Assembly: GCF_004362245.1 (NCBI RefSeq)
Contig: NZ_SNWM01000003.1
Coordinates: forward strand, 372,001-436,000
Reading direction: 5' to 3'
Length of the DNA: 64,000 nt
Origin: Pedobacter duraquae
Lineage (GTDB): Bacteria; Bacteroidota; Bacteroidia; Sphingobacteriales; Sphingobacteriaceae
Below the pieces are notes generated by a model. It did not search any database. It was not told the origin of the DNA and saw nothing but the letters and a program-made list of their open reading frames with translations. Both the position numbers and the translations under genes were made by a program. Positions 17,839 to 27,396 of this stretch are shown piece after piece (position 1 is the stretch's first letter; each line of letters opens with the position of its first letter).

Positions 17839-19041
17839 TTGAGAACCTTATTTTTGACATATCGGGTGCCTTTTCCTCCGAAAAGCGGTTATCCTATCGT
17901 TGTATATAATACAATAAGGGGATTACTCGGTCTGGGGGCTGAGATAACTTTGTTCAGTATCAACACAGCTAAAGATTGGGTTGATATAGAAGATATTTAC
18001 GACCCAGTTTTTGATAGCATTCAGTTTTATTCACATGAGCTTGACACAGGTGTAAATGTTTGGGGCGCCTTGTTCAATATCTTTTCCAATCAATCTTATA
18101 ACGTTTCTCGGTACTTTGATGAAGATGCCGGTAAACTTCTGGAGAACCTGCTCCGGGAAAATGAATTTGACATCATCCAGTTTGAGGGTCTTTTTGTTGT
18201 GCCATACCTGGATATTGTTAAGGCAAACAGTAAGGCCAAATTGATTTATAGGGCACATAATATAGTTTTTGATGTGTGGGAGCGACTAGCAAATACAGAG
18301 ATGTTTACACCGCGTCGTCGGTACCTGCAATTCCTGGCCCGGCGCCTGAAAGCCTACGAAACGGAACAAATTAACCGTTTCCACCAGGTATTTGCCATCA
18401 GCGAGCCCGACAGGCATAGCATCCTCCGTTTTGGCTGTGAAACAGCCCTGGATGTATTTCCCGTTGCGCTCGATTTTAAAAACTATGTGGCTGATCCTAC
18501 CAAGGTGAGTTTTCCTACACTGTTTCATCTTGGGGCAATGGATTGGCGTCCAAATAAAGAGGGACTTGAATGGTTTCTTGATGAGGTATGGCCGGATATT
18601 GAGAAGCTAACCGGCGAACTTAGGTTCTATATCGCCGGAAAAAATATGCCAAGACACTTTTTTGACTATGACTCCGAGAATCTGGTTGTGGAAGGAGAGG
18701 TATTGGATGCCATGGAATTTATGAATTCTAAAGCCATTATGATTGTGCCGATCCTTTCTGGAAGCGGTATGCGTGTTAAGATACTTGAGGGCATGGCGAT
18801 GGGCAAATGCATTATTGCCACAACGATGGCTGCTGAAGGAATTGAGTGCGAACATGGTAAAGATATCCTGATCGCGGATACGCCGGATGAATTTTACAGA
18901 TCCATTTTGCAGTGCATTACGCACCCCACTAAATGGAAAGAAATCGGAAGCAATGCACGAAAGTCCGTTGAAAAAAACTACGATATTTCATTTATCGCAG
19001 AAAGAATGTTTAAGGTCTATAATGAATTACTGAATGCCTAA
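17839..19041 (+). CDS. GT4-type glycosyltransferase
   Basis: A 400-aa GT-B fold enzyme. The N-terminal strand LFLTYRVPFPPKSGYP is typical of this group. In the second Rossmann half are HLGAMDWRPNKEGLEW and the donor-site segment SGSGMRVKILEGMAMGKCI (EX7E-like). It resembles sugar transferases of exopolysaccharide systems. There is no ATG; TTG 17839 is the only start that keeps the first strand. The donor and product are unknown. The gene lies 17 nt after rnhB, so it may be read from the rnhB promoter; gcvT behind it has its own -7 box. Confidence 0.87.
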   Translation: MRTLFLTYRVPFPPKSGYPIVVYNTIRGLLGLGAEITLFSINTAKDWVDIEDIYDPVFDSIQFYSHELDTGVNVWGALFNIFSNQSYNVSRYFDEDAGKLLENLLRENEFDIIQFEGLFVVPYLDIVKANSKAKLIYRAHNIVFDVWERLANTEMFTPRRRYLQFLARRLKAYETEQINRFHQVFAISEPDRHSILRFGCETALDVFPVALDFKNYVADPTKVSFPTLFHLGAMDWRPNKEGLEWFLDEVWPDIEKLTGELRFYIAGKNMPRHFFDYDSENLVVEGEVLDAMEFMNSKAIMIVPILSGSGMRVKILEGMAMGKCIIATTMAAEGIECEHGKDILIADTPDEFYRSILQCITHPTKWKEIGSNARKSVEKNYDISFIAERMFKVYNELLNA

Positions 19042-19049
19042 AAATTGTG

Positions 19050-19057
19050 TACTTTTG
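19050..19057 (+). promoter_or_regulatory. -7 promoter element of gcvT-comB
   Basis: TACTTTTG fits TAnnTTTG, 20 nt before the gcvT ATG at 19078. Its presence argues against starting gcvT at the in-frame TTG 19045. Confidence 0.5.
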
Positions 19058-19077
19058 CCACCAATTTAAAGAACAGT

Positions 19078-20157
19078 ATGAAGAACACCGCCTTAACCGA
19101 CAAACACATTTCATTAGGTGCCAAGATGGTACCATTTGCAGGATACAACATGCCTGTTCAATACGAAGGTATCAACGCAGAACATGCAGCAGTTAGAAAT
19201 GCCGTTGGGGTGTTCGATGTTTCCCATATGGGTGAATTTATCCTGAAGGGTGAAAATGCTTTAAACCTGATCCAACGGGTAACGAGCAATGATGCAGCTA
19301 AGTTATATGATGGTAAGGTACAGTATTCATGTCTGCCCAATGAAGATGGTGGAATCGTAGATGACCTACTGGTTTATAAAATTGACGAAAAAACATATAT
19401 GCTGGTGGTAAATGCCTCCAACATCGATAAAGATTGGAACTGGATTCAGAAATATAATACGGAGTCGGTAGAAATGCACAACATTTCTGACAAAACATCT
19501 TTACTTGCCATCCAGGGTCCTAAAGCTGCTGAGGCACTGCAAAGTCTTACTGATATTGATTTGGCGTCAATGGAATACTACACGTTCAAAAAAGGAACTT
19601 TTGCCGGCGTAGACAACGTAGTGGTTTCTGCTACGGGTTATACAGGTGCGGGCGGTTTTGAGATTTATTTTGACAATGACCATGCTGATCAAATCTGGGA
19701 CGCAATTTTTGAAGCAGGGAAAGCATTAAATATAAAACCTATAGGTTTGGGTGCCAGAGATACCTTAAGACTGGAAATGGGTTTCTGCTTATATGGAAAT
19801 GATATTGATGATACGACTTCACCAATTGAAGCCGGATTGGGATGGATCACCAAATTCAGTAAGACTTTTACCAACAGCGAAGCCTTATTGGCGCAGAAAG
19901 AAGCTGGCATTGTAAATAAGCTAATCGGTTTTGAAATGATTGACCGTGGTATTGCACGTCATGATTATGAAATTGTTGATGCTGATGGGAATGTAATCGG
20001 AAGAGTAACTTCTGGTACACAAAGCCCTACTTTACAGAAAGCAATCGGGATGGGTTATGTGACGAAAGCCTTTGCTAAAGAAGGTTCAGAGATCTTTATC
20101 TTAATTCGTAACCAAAAGATCAAAGCTAAAGTTGTTAAGTTTCCTTTTACTAAATAG
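19078..20157 (+). CDS. gcvT: Aminomethyltransferase (glycine cleavage T protein)
   Basis: The T protein moves the aminomethyl group from lipoylated H protein to tetrahydrofolate, releasing ammonia. 359 aa, standard length. Folate-binding fold: [32 protein letters not shown], and the strand [13 protein letters not shown]. The C-terminal barrel includes [21 protein letters not shown] start at ATG 19078 because the upstream in-frame TTG precedes the -7 box. gcvH and gcvP are not adjacent, which is common in this phylum. comB follows after 10 nt on the same strand. Confidence 0.97.
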   Translation: MKNTALTDKHISLGAKMVPFAGYNMPVQYEGINAEHAAVRNAVGVFDVSHMGEFILKGENALNLIQRVTSNDAAKLYDGKVQYSCLPNEDGGIVDDLLVYKIDEKTYMLVVNASNIDKDWNWIQKYNTESVEMHNISDKTSLLAIQGPKAAEALQSLTDIDLASMEYYTFKKGTFAGVDNVVVSATGYTGAGGFEIYFDNDHADQIWDAIFEAGKALNIKPIGLGARDTLRLEMGFCLYGNDIDDTTSPIEAGLGWITKFSKTFTNSEALLAQKEAGIVNKLIGFEMIDRGIARHDYEIVDADGNVIGRVTSGTQSPTLQKAIGMGYVTKAFAKEGSEIFILIRNQKIKAKVVKFPFTK

Positions 20158-20167
20158 GTAAAGGAAA

Positions 20168-20881
20168 ATGAAAAGAAAGATTGAAGTATGCTTAAGTCCG
20201 GCATTGCTGGAAACCTATGCGATAGAAAATAGTATTGTTGTTGTAATTGATATCCTGAGGGCAACCTCGTCGATGGTTTACGGCATAGATAACGGCGCCA
20301 CAGCGATTATTCCTGTTGCACAAGTAGAAGAGTGCCTGAACTATAAGGATCATGGTTTTCTGCTTGCAGCAGAAAGAAATGGTGAAGTGGTAGCAGGATA
20401 TGATTTTGGCAATTCACCCTTTTCTTATACTAAGGAAAAAGTGGGCGGTAAAACTGTAGTCCTTACAACTACTAACGGTACGAAAGCATTACATATGGCA
20501 CGTGCACGTGCTGCTGAAGTTGTGATTGGTTCGTTCCTGAATCTTGAGGCGCTGAGCACCTGGTTAAAATCAGAAAATAGAGATGTTTTGCTGTTATGTG
20601 CCGGATGGAAAGATCAGGTGAACCTGGAAGATACACTCTTTGCCGGAGCGGTAGTTCAGATGGTTCGTACTGCTTTTACTGAGTTTGATGACTCTTCAGT
20701 GCTCGCAGAAGACCTGTATCAGCTTGCTCAGCATGATCTGCGTGCTTATATGCAGAAATCATCACACAGCCATCGGCTGGCAGCATTGAACATTGAAGAG
20801 GATGTTAAATTCTGTCTCCAGTTAAATATCTGTGAGGCTATTCCAGTACTTCGGGGAGATGCACTTGTAGCACTTAAATAG
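20168..20881 (+). CDS. comB: 2-phosphosulfolactate phosphatase (ComB family)
   Basis: A 237-aa ComB-family protein: Mg-dependent hydrolysis of phosphosulfolactate to sulfolactate, known from coenzyme M synthesis in methanogens. Visible family segments: VVVIDILRATSSM, AERNGEVVAGYDFGNSP, VLTTTNGTKA and LLCAGWKDQVNLEDTLFAGA. Methanogenesis is not expected here. Bacterial ComB proteins are widespread but their substrate is unproven; sulfolactate or sulfonolipid metabolism is a possible link in Bacteroidota. No comA or sulfolactate dehydrogenase gene is nearby. Operon with gcvT (10-nt gap); the 3' end overlaps the convergent patatin gene by 8 nt. Confidence 0.85.
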   Translation: MKRKIEVCLSPALLETYAIENSIVVVIDILRATSSMVYGIDNGATAIIPVAQVEECLNYKDHGFLLAAERNGEVVAGYDFGNSPFSYTKEKVGGKTVVLTTTNGTKALHMARARAAEVVIGSFLNLEALSTWLKSENRDVLLLCAGWKDQVNLEDTLFAGAVVQMVRTAFTEFDDSSVLAEDLYQLAQHDLRAYMQKSSHSHRLAALNIEEDVKFCLQLNICEAIPVLRGDALVALK

Positions 20882-21671
20882 GCTTGCTTATTGCCTTTTT
20901 GCCTGGCAGCAACGCCTTCAGCTTTTCGTTGTTCTTTATGGCTTTTAATGTTTCCTCGTAGGCCAGCCAATAAATGGTTTCTGCCTTTTTCATATCAAAT
21001 GTGCTGATCCCACCCATACCTTTGGGTTCGATCAGTACATCACATAATGATGATTTCTGTTCCATGTCTTTATTGATCGACATGATGCCTGCACGGCCCA
21101 TCAGGGTGGTGATGTTTGTAATTTGATCTACGGATTTTAAGTGATTGCAGGACGAGCCGATAATAAAATCACAATTTCCTATCAGCGGCTCCACGGGAAA
21201 ATTATTGAGGATGCCGCCATCAACATACATCTGGTTATCAATCATAATTGGTCTGAAAATTCCAGGAATACAGCTTGATGCCTGTATGGTTCTGATGAGC
21301 GGACCTTTGGTGAAATATACCAGCCTGCCCTCGCTAAAGTTTGTCGCAGCTATCGTTAAAGGTATCTTCAGACTTTCAAATGTGTCTTCAGGAAAATAGT
21401 CCTTCAATAATTCTGAGGTATGTTCAATATTGATCAGGCCCAGTCCGCCGATAGAAGGCCTGACAAATCGCAGTAACTTCGTTTTCATGAAGATATTAAG
21501 ACCTTCTTCAGGATCAATACCTGCGGCATAAAATGCGCCGGCAATAGAACCGGCACTGGTGCCACTGATATGGCTGAATTTAATGCCGGCATTGATGAAT
21601 GCTTTGAGTACCCCCAAATGGGCAATACCCCTGATTCCGCCACCGGACAATACGATACCAATTTTCTTCAT
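20874..21671 (-). CDS. Patatin-like phospholipase
   Basis: A 265-aa bacterial patatin with a Ser-Asp dyad: oxyanion loop LSGGGIRG, nucleophile elbow GTSAGS (Ser39), and Asp in MYVDGGILNNFP. It has no signal peptide or barrel domain, so it is a cytoplasmic or peripheral acyl hydrolase acting on phospholipid or lipoprotein-type substrates; the precise substrate is unknown. It follows gldB on the same strand with a 5-nt gap, so both are probably one transcript. Convergent overlap of 8 nt with comB. Confidence 0.92.
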   Translation of the reverse strand: MKKIGIVLSGGGIRGIAHLGVLKAFINAGIKFSHISGTSAGSIAGAFYAAGIDPEEGLNIFMKTKLLRFVRPSIGGLGLINIEHTSELLKDYFPEDTFESLKIPLTIAATNFSEGRLVYFTKGPLIRTIQASSCIPGIFRPIMIDNQMYVDGGILNNFPVEPLIGNCDFIIGSSCNHLKSVDQITNITTLMGRAGIMSINKDMEQKSSLCDVLIEPKGMGGISTFDMKKAETIYWLAYEETLKAIKNNEKLKALLPGKKAISKPI

Positions 21672-21676
21672 AATTT

Positions 21677-22705
21677 TTATTTTGGTCTGTACCCTGATGC
21701 ACGTAATATTTTCTCTGCATCATGATCCTGCATCAGCTCCTGCAGTGTTACTTTGGGATTCTCCTGCATGTATTTGCGTACAATCTGCCAGCCTACCCAA
21801 ACGCCAAGTTTAGGTGCTGACTGGTTTTTCTCTCCCAATCCGGGCGTGAAGGGTCCCTCGCTAAGGTATACCTGAATCTTCTGATAGTCGGTACTGAAGA
21901 GTAACTCATTTTCCATAAAGTAGGCCCAGATTTTATCTTCATAAGCCTGGCACCAACCCAATTGTTTGGTGGTGTACCCTATTTTTATAGTGTCAGGAAC
22001 ATTTTCTGCAAGCACCTGATCCATAAAATATAAGGCTTTTCCATTATGGATCATTTTTGCCAGTAAGGTATTGTCTTCATCGCGTTCAGGAAACATGTCC
22101 TCGCGGATGAAGGTCTCTGTTAACCGGGGCACCACATAGTCTGGTGTAAACCTGCGCGACAAATACATTGGTACATTTTTTACTATAGCCTTGTAAAAGC
22201 GACTGTCTTTACCAAGAAACATATCCATGCCGATGCCCATATAATTATCTCCAATAGGGGTCTGCACTTCAAAACCAGATATAAAGGAAATGAATCGGGG
22301 AACCTTGATTTTTGGGTAGTAGTATTTGATGTATTTAAAAGTTTGATTTAAATCGTTCTCAATGGGAACAAAGCTTTTGAAAACGCTGTCTGCATCATGG
22401 TTAAGATCTGTATACGCCTGATCATTGTATAACAAGGACAAGATCTGTGGTCCGCTAAATCTACCATTACCTACAATTCGTTGCGTGTAATCGGCATAGA
22501 AGTTTGTGTATTTTTTGCTGAGCTCCTGGTCGGCCTTCTCCAGGCCTTCACCGCGTAATGAAAGCAGATCCCGATCAAAGCGCTGTATTTTGATATCGAC
22601 ATTAATTCCGCTAACATCGGGTCGCTGGCCCTGTTTACAGGAAAAAAAAGCCCCTATACATAGAAAAAATAGATAGATTTGGAGATGTTTAACGTTATAC
22701 CTCAT
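21677..22705 (-). CDS. gldB: Gliding motility lipoprotein GldB
   Basis: A 342-aa lipoprotein: signal RYNVKHLQIYLFFLCIGAFF then the lipobox AFFSC. The mature part carries the family-typical IDVDIKIQ-like start (here VDIKIQRFDRDLLSLRG) and YMGIGMDMFLGKD, resembling GldB of Flavobacterium. GldB is needed for gliding in F. johnsoniae; in non-gliding relatives it is kept, and its fold suggests a metallopeptidase-like ancestry whose activity is unproven. I start at ATG 22705 because it gives a clean signal peptide and lies just after a -7 promoter box; a longer frame upstream would overlap the divergent gene. nadE is close by, as in flavobacteria, but gldC is absent here. Confidence 0.85.
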   Translation of the reverse strand: MRYNVKHLQIYLFFLCIGAFFSCKQGQRPDVSGINVDIKIQRFDRDLLSLRGEGLEKADQELSKKYTNFYADYTQRIVGNGRFSGPQILSLLYNDQAYTDLNHDADSVFKSFVPIENDLNQTFKYIKYYYPKIKVPRFISFISGFEVQTPIGDNYMGIGMDMFLGKDSRFYKAIVKNVPMYLSRRFTPDYVVPRLTETFIREDMFPERDEDNTLLAKMIHNGKALYFMDQVLAENVPDTIKIGYTTKQLGWCQAYEDKIWAYFMENELLFSTDYQKIQVYLSEGPFTPGLGEKNQSAPKLGVWVGWQIVRKYMQENPKVTLQELMQDHDAEKILRASGYRPK

Positions 22706-22711
22706 GTAAAG

Positions 22712-22719
22712 CAAATATA
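22712..22719 (-). promoter_or_regulatory. -7 promoter element of gldB-patatin
   Basis: On the minus strand TATATTTG fits TAnnTTTG; it ends 6 nt before the gldB ATG, so the leader would be nearly absent. Confidence 0.5.
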
Positions 22720-22757
22720 ATGAATCGGGCGTCAAACCTGTAAAATACAAACGCATC

Positions 22758-23423
22758 ATGAAAAAATTATTTATCGTACTCCTCTTCACATTGTTAAGCA
22801 GTTCCCTTTTTGCACAACAGACACCTTTCTATAATTTCAGACTGGGCTTAACGGCACACCCTACTTTTGGTTGGCTGAAACCGGAAAACGGTAAGGGCGA
22901 TGGTCTCAGCCTGGGATTCTCTTATGGTCTGATCGGTGATTTTGACTTTGCCGAAAATTATAGTTTTTCTACGGGGTTAACCATTACGACCATCAATGGT
23001 AAAAGCACTGAAATAAATCCCGCGCCTTACCATGCTGCAGGTAATACTAATATTTTGGCCTATAACTTAAAATACAAACTTCAATATATCGAGGTGCCGT
23101 TAACGCTGAAACTGAAAACCGGAAAGGTGGGAGAGCAACGGTATTACGGGCAATTTGGTCTGTCAAATGACTTTAACATTGGTGCAAAGCAAGATGTAAG
23201 CCTGGGTGGGCAAACTATAGCGGATAATGCTGATATCAAGAAAATCACCAATTTTTACCGTGCCGGACTAATTCTTGGTGGTGGTACGGAATTTAATATA
23301 GATAACCATACGAGTCTTACACTAGGCTTAACCTATAACAATGGTTTTACCGATATTAGCAGTGACAAAAATAGAACGGTTAGGAGTCATTATGTTGGCT
23401 TAAACTTTGGTGTATTCTTTTAA
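22758..23423 (+). CDS. Outer-membrane beta-barrel protein (PorT-family / OMP_b-brl_2)
   Basis: A 221-aa outer-membrane protein with signal KKLFIVLLFTLLSSSLFAQ. The mature chain alternates amphipathic strands, with YIEVPLTLKLKTG (a hallmark of the OMP_b-brl_2 group), a terminal strand SHYVGLNFGVFF ending in Phe-Phe, and Gly/aromatic-rich turns. This group includes T9SS PorT, but also many generic eight-stranded barrels; the sequence does not show which. Divergent from gldB with 52 nt between starts, followed by nadE after 26 nt, so probably co-transcribed with nadE. Confidence 0.83.
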   Translation: MKKLFIVLLFTLLSSSLFAQQTPFYNFRLGLTAHPTFGWLKPENGKGDGLSLGFSYGLIGDFDFAENYSFSTGLTITTINGKSTEINPAPYHAAGNTNILAYNLKYKLQYIEVPLTLKLKTGKVGEQRYYGQFGLSNDFNIGAKQDVSLGGQTIADNADIKKITNFYRAGLILGGGTEFNIDNHTSLTLGLTYNNGFTDISSDKNRTVRSHYVGLNFGVFF

Positions 23424-23449
23424 TACCGCTTACAGAAAAAATTACGCAG

Positions 23450-25090
23450 ATGAAAATTGCACTGGCGCAACTCAATTACCACATAGGGAATTTCGAATCC
23501 AATACCAAAAAGATCATAGATCATATTCATAAAGCAAAAGCCGAAGGGGCAGAGCTCGTGGTATTTGCAGAATTGGCTATCTGCGGCTATCCGCCGCGCG
23601 ACTTTTTAGAATTTGAGGAGTTTATCGAGCTTTGTGAAGCGGCGGCGCAGGAAGTTGCACTGCATACGCAAGGTATAGCCTGTATTTTTGGACTCCCTGT
23701 AAAAAACGAGCTTCCTGCTGGAAAAGACCTATATAATGCTGCGTACTTCATAGAAGATGGATCTGTAAAAGCTGTGGTAAAAAAGGCACTGTTGCCTAAC
23801 TATGATGTATTTGATGAGTATCGTTATTTCGAGCCTGCAATGAACTTTGAATGCATTGAATTCAAGGGCAAAAAAATTGCGTTAACGATATGTGAAGATT
23901 TATGGAATATAAACAATAATCCGCTATATATCCATAATCCAATGGATGAATTGATTAAGCAGGAGCCAGACCTGATGATTAATATTGCCGCATCTCCATT
24001 TTCTTATCTGCACGATGATGAGCGTGTAGAAATTTTATCAAAAAACGCGAGTCAGTATCATCTTCCGCTGTTATATGTAAACCAGGTAGGTGCGCAAACT
24101 GAGATTATCTTTGACGGTGGCTCTATGGCCTTTAACAAGGACGGAATCCTAATCGATGAGATGGCTTATTTCAAAGAAGATTTTAAGATTTATACATTCG
24201 AACAGAACGAATTGAAAGGGCTGCAGCCAATCACCCATCAGGTTATTCCTGATATTGCGCAGATCCATGATGCCCTGATCCTGGGGATTCAGGATTATTT
24301 TAGGAAGTCAGGATTCCAAAAAGCAGTATTGGGCTTGTCAGGGGGAATTGACTCTGCTATCGTCTGTGCGTTGGCGTGCCGGGCCCTGGGTCCTGAAAAC
24401 GTGATGGCAGTATTGATGCCTTCGAAATATTCGAGCGACCACTCCATTAAAGATGCGCTGGATCTGGTTGAAAATATCGGCTGCAAACATGAGATCATCA
24501 GGATTGGAGAAGCGGCAGATGCGTTCGATAACATGCTTGCTCCAGTATTTGAAGGGCTTGCAGCTAATCTTACGGAGGAGAATATCCAGGCCCGTTGCCG
24601 CGGAATTCTGCTTATGGCTATGTCCAATAAATTTGGGTATATTTTACTTAATACGTCAAACAAAAGTGAGTGTGCTGTAGGTTATGGGACATTGTATGGT
24701 GATATGTGTGGTGCAATCGGCGTAATTGGAGATGTGTACAAAACCCAGATTTTCCAGCTGGCAAGGTTCATCAATAAAGATGCAGCAGTAATCCCTGAAA
24801 ATACGATTGTTAAGCCACCTTCAGCCGAGTTAAGACCCGATCAGAAAGATTCTGATTCTCTGCCAGACTACGATACGCTGGATCAGGTCTTGATGCATTA
24901 TATCGAACAAAAGAAAAGTTCCAGAGCGATCATCGCCATGGGTTTTGAAGAAACACTGGTTAAAAGAGTAATTAAGCTGGTTAACAATGCTGAATTTAAG
25001 CGTTACCAGACACCACCAATTTTACGTGTTTCTCCAAAAGCTTTCGGTATGGGGAGAAGGATGCCAATTGTAGGCAAATACCTTGCTTAA
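23450..25090 (+). CDS. nadE: Glutamine-dependent NAD+ synthetase
   Basis: Last step of NAD synthesis: amidation of nicotinate adenine dinucleotide. 546 aa, two domains. The N-terminal nitrilase-like glutaminase (1-260) has triad Glu41 (VVFAELAICGYP), Lys112 (KKALLPNYDVFDE) and Cys148 (LTICEDLW). The C-terminal synthetase has the ATP P-loop LGLSGGIDSA (SGGIDS 297-302) and NTSNKSECAVGYGTLYGD. The two-domain form does not depend on free ammonia. The 3' end overlaps convergent lnt by 4 nt. Confidence 0.97.
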   Translation: MKIALAQLNYHIGNFESNTKKIIDHIHKAKAEGAELVVFAELAICGYPPRDFLEFEEFIELCEAAAQEVALHTQGIACIFGLPVKNELPAGKDLYNAAYFIEDGSVKAVVKKALLPNYDVFDEYRYFEPAMNFECIEFKGKKIALTICEDLWNINNNPLYIHNPMDELIKQEPDLMINIAASPFSYLHDDERVEILSKNASQYHLPLLYVNQVGAQTEIIFDGGSMAFNKDGILIDEMAYFKEDFKIYTFEQNELKGLQPITHQVIPDIAQIHDALILGIQDYFRKSGFQKAVLGLSGGIDSAIVCALACRALGPENVMAVLMPSKYSSDHSIKDALDLVENIGCKHEIIRIGEAADAFDNMLAPVFEGLAANLTEENIQARCRGILLMAMSNKFGYILLNTSNKSECAVGYGTLYGDMCGAIGVIGDVYKTQIFQLARFINKDAAVIPENTIVKPPSAELRPDQKDSDSLPDYDTLDQVLMHYIEQKKSSRAIIAMGFEETLVKRVIKLVNNAEFKRYQTPPILRVSPKAFGMGRRMPIVGKYLA

Positions 25091-26721
25091 ATAGTCTGCG
25101 GTTTTTCTTTCTTGATCCACCTTTTGTAGGGGATGATTAGGGCTAGTACTATTGCGATCAGGCTAAGTAACCAGGGAATGATATCTCCATTTTTCACATA
25201 AAAAGTGAGCTCATCATTCAGGTTGATATCAGCTTTCAACGCGGTACGCGTCCACCATTTACTTTCTTTGGTAATATCGCCGCGTTGGTTGATAAAGCCT
25301 GAGATTCCGGTATTGGCAGAGCGGACTACCCATCTCCGTGTTTCTATTGCCCTAAGCTTGGCATAGAGGATGTGCTGATCTTTGCCGGATGTATTTCCCC
25401 ACCAGCCATCATTGGTGATAATAGCGACAAACTGGGCACCATCTTTTACCGAACGCCTTACCCAGTCGCCCCAGATAGATTCGTAACAAATCACGGGATC
25501 CACCCCCACGCCACTCTGTGCATAAAATACTGTAGGATCTTCCTGCCAGCCCCAACCGCCGGTGCTGCCACCTAGTTGATCAAATACCGGTGCCAGAAAG
25601 GCCAGTGTTTCGGGAAAAGGCATTTTCTCTACACCCGGGACCAATTTCGATTTATGATAGAAGGGTACGTTGGCAGAATTCTCTACCTGCATCGCTGCGT
25701 TGAAATTGTCGTACCAGATGCCAGATGCAGGATCCTGCTTGGCACTGATGGTCTTTTTCTCGTTGTATTTGCGGATGCTCTCGATCCCCGTTAACACAGC
25801 GCCGTTTTTATATTTTGAAATGAATTGCTGAACGGCAATAAATTCTGGAGTACTGCGTACTTTGTCTTCGTCTGTAAAGGTAGGTAGTGCAGTTTCTGGC
25901 CAGATAAAATATTCGGTGTTGACTTGCGCTACCGAATCTGATAGATGTGTTAAGATGTCCAGTTGCTCGCGTGAACTTTGACTGCCATATTTTTGATAAG
26001 GATCAATGTTTGGCTGAACCGTAACGACATTTAGGGGGACTGATTTTTCTTTATAGGTATTATATCGGATCAGGGAATAAGCTGCCGGGATAATGATTAG
26101 GGCAATCCAGATTATTGCTGGCCTTAATCGGGAATAATCTTTCTGCGTTTTAAAGGCTACCCAGGCTTCATAAGCAAGAATATTACTCAGGAGAATCCAT
26201 ACAGAGCCACCGTAAACTCCAGTGTATTCATACCACTGGGCAAGCTGGTGCATCCCTGCCAGGCCATTACCAAGGTTCATCCAGGGAAATGCCAGATCCC
26301 AGCTTTGATGCAGGAATTCCATGCTGATCCAGAAACTGATCAGTCCGGCATAAGCTATGACTTTACTGGTATACAGGCTCAACCGGTAATATAGCCAGAA
26401 GGCAAAGGTCATTAATAAGGCCCCCAGTCCATAGGGGATCAGGCTGATCAGTAATGAAACTATAGGGGAGTTATAAGAACTGATTGCGTTGTAAACCCAG
26501 TAAATACATGCGGTATTCCATACCAGAAAAGTAAGGCCCGCCGTTAGAAATATTCTTTTACCTCGTTTCGGAGCAATAGTCTTCCTTACTTCAGCTAATG
26601 CAATAAACAAGGGAACAAGACCTACCAGCAATAAGGGAGTAGTGTAAGGGATCGGGGGCCAGGCCAGCCACAGTGCGAAAGCACTGAGGAATGCGAGGCC
26701 ATACGTTTGTTTTTTTGTCAT
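25087..26721 (-). CDS. lnt: Apolipoprotein N-acyltransferase
   Basis: Adds the third acyl chain to the N-terminal Cys of lipoproteins in the inner membrane. 544 aa: six or seven N-terminal membrane helices, then a periplasmic nitrilase-like domain with the catalytic triad Glu in FIWPETALPTF, Lys in HKSKLVPGVEKMPF and Cys in DPVICYESIWGD, then a last membrane helix. It is the third gene of the rsmI-PH/SHOCT-lnt operon, 3 nt after the stop of the PH gene. With lspA in the same window, it supports the many lipoproteins seen here. Confidence 0.96.
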   Translation of the reverse strand: MTKKQTYGLAFLSAFALWLAWPPIPYTTPLLLVGLVPLFIALAEVRKTIAPKRGKRIFLTAGLTFLVWNTACIYWVYNAISSYNSPIVSLLISLIPYGLGALLMTFAFWLYYRLSLYTSKVIAYAGLISFWISMEFLHQSWDLAFPWMNLGNGLAGMHQLAQWYEYTGVYGGSVWILLSNILAYEAWVAFKTQKDYSRLRPAIIWIALIIIPAAYSLIRYNTYKEKSVPLNVVTVQPNIDPYQKYGSQSSREQLDILTHLSDSVAQVNTEYFIWPETALPTFTDEDKVRSTPEFIAVQQFISKYKNGAVLTGIESIRKYNEKKTISAKQDPASGIWYDNFNAAMQVENSANVPFYHKSKLVPGVEKMPFPETLAFLAPVFDQLGGSTGGWGWQEDPTVFYAQSGVGVDPVICYESIWGDWVRRSVKDGAQFVAIITNDGWWGNTSGKDQHILYAKLRAIETRRWVVRSANTGISGFINQRGDITKESKWWTRTALKADINLNDELTFYVKNGDIIPWLLSLIAIVLALIIPYKRWIKKEKPQTI

Positions 26722-26724
26722 GCC

Positions 26725-27372
26725 TTAAAAGCTATCCAGTATACTGGCTTTTTTGGCTTCATATTCATCCTGTGTGATCAGTTGCTTATCATACAAGGTT
26801 TTTAATTTTCTTAGCTTAAGTGTAGTCTCGTCTTCTTCTTCAACAACAGGAATGTAAGGAGCAGCTGGAGTTTCTGCCGCAGCGGGAACAATAACGGATT
26901 CTTCAATTTCTATTGCATCTTCAAAGACGGCATTCAGTGATGGTGCCTTTTTATCTTCGGTTTCTTTTTTCTCGTTCTGTTCTCTGAAATTTTCGAGTTG
27001 CTCTGATGCTGCCTGGTAAAGCTTACGTGCCTGTACCTTAGGAATAAACTCTGTTACTATATTTTCACCATGCTGCGGTACGCAGATGAATTTAGAGCCG
27101 AAAAGTTCTTCTTTAAAAGATACCTCTTTAATACTTTTCCAGGAGATATCCTTGAAGTTCATGGTAATCCCGAAGTTGCCAGGCTCACAATAAAAAATTC
27201 TTTTATTACTCACTGCAATACAGTCGGGTAAAAGATTTACCGCAGGCTTCTTCTGCACAGCAAGATAGATCAGCTCTTCATTACTGCTTAACATATCATT
27301 CAGTTTGCCCACAACTTTTTCTACAGCTCTGGGTTCCTGTTCGTCGCTCAAAAATTTATCTGGTATAATCAT
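26725..27372 (-). CDS. Bacterial PH domain protein with C-terminal SHOCT
   Basis: A 215-aa soluble protein. About residues 20-125 look like a bacterial pleckstrin-homology domain (IAVSNKRIFYCEPG, FKDISWKSIKEVSF), of the YvbH/bPH type. A Glu/Pro/Ala-rich linker follows, then a C-terminal SHOCT motif (LRKLKTLYDKQLITQDEYE). SHOCT domains occur as oligomerisation or membrane-targeting tails. No signal peptide. It lies between rsmI (24 nt upstream) and lnt (3 nt downstream) in one transcript. The function is unknown; the position beside lnt does not by itself show an envelope role. Confidence 0.85.
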   Translation of the reverse strand: MIIPDKFLSDEQEPRAVEKVVGKLNDMLSSNEELIYLAVQKKPAVNLLPDCIAVSNKRIFYCEPGNFGITMNFKDISWKSIKEVSFKEELFGSKFICVPQHGENIVTEFIPKVQARKLYQAASEQLENFREQNEKKETEDKKAPSLNAVFEDAIEIEESVIVPAAAETPAAPYIPVVEEEDETTLKLRKLKTLYDKQLITQDEYEAKKASILDSF

Positions 27373-27396
27373 CGTTCGTTTTTAATAAGTTATGGG

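Noticed and set aside
22706..22789. Longer GldB N-terminus from 22789
   Set aside because: It overlaps the divergent barrel gene and puts 28 residues before the signal peptide; the -7 box at 22712-22719 is downstream of it.
22758..23423. Calling the barrel protein T9SS PorT
   Set aside because: The PorT-family label covers many unrelated eight-stranded barrels and no T9SS-specific feature is visible.
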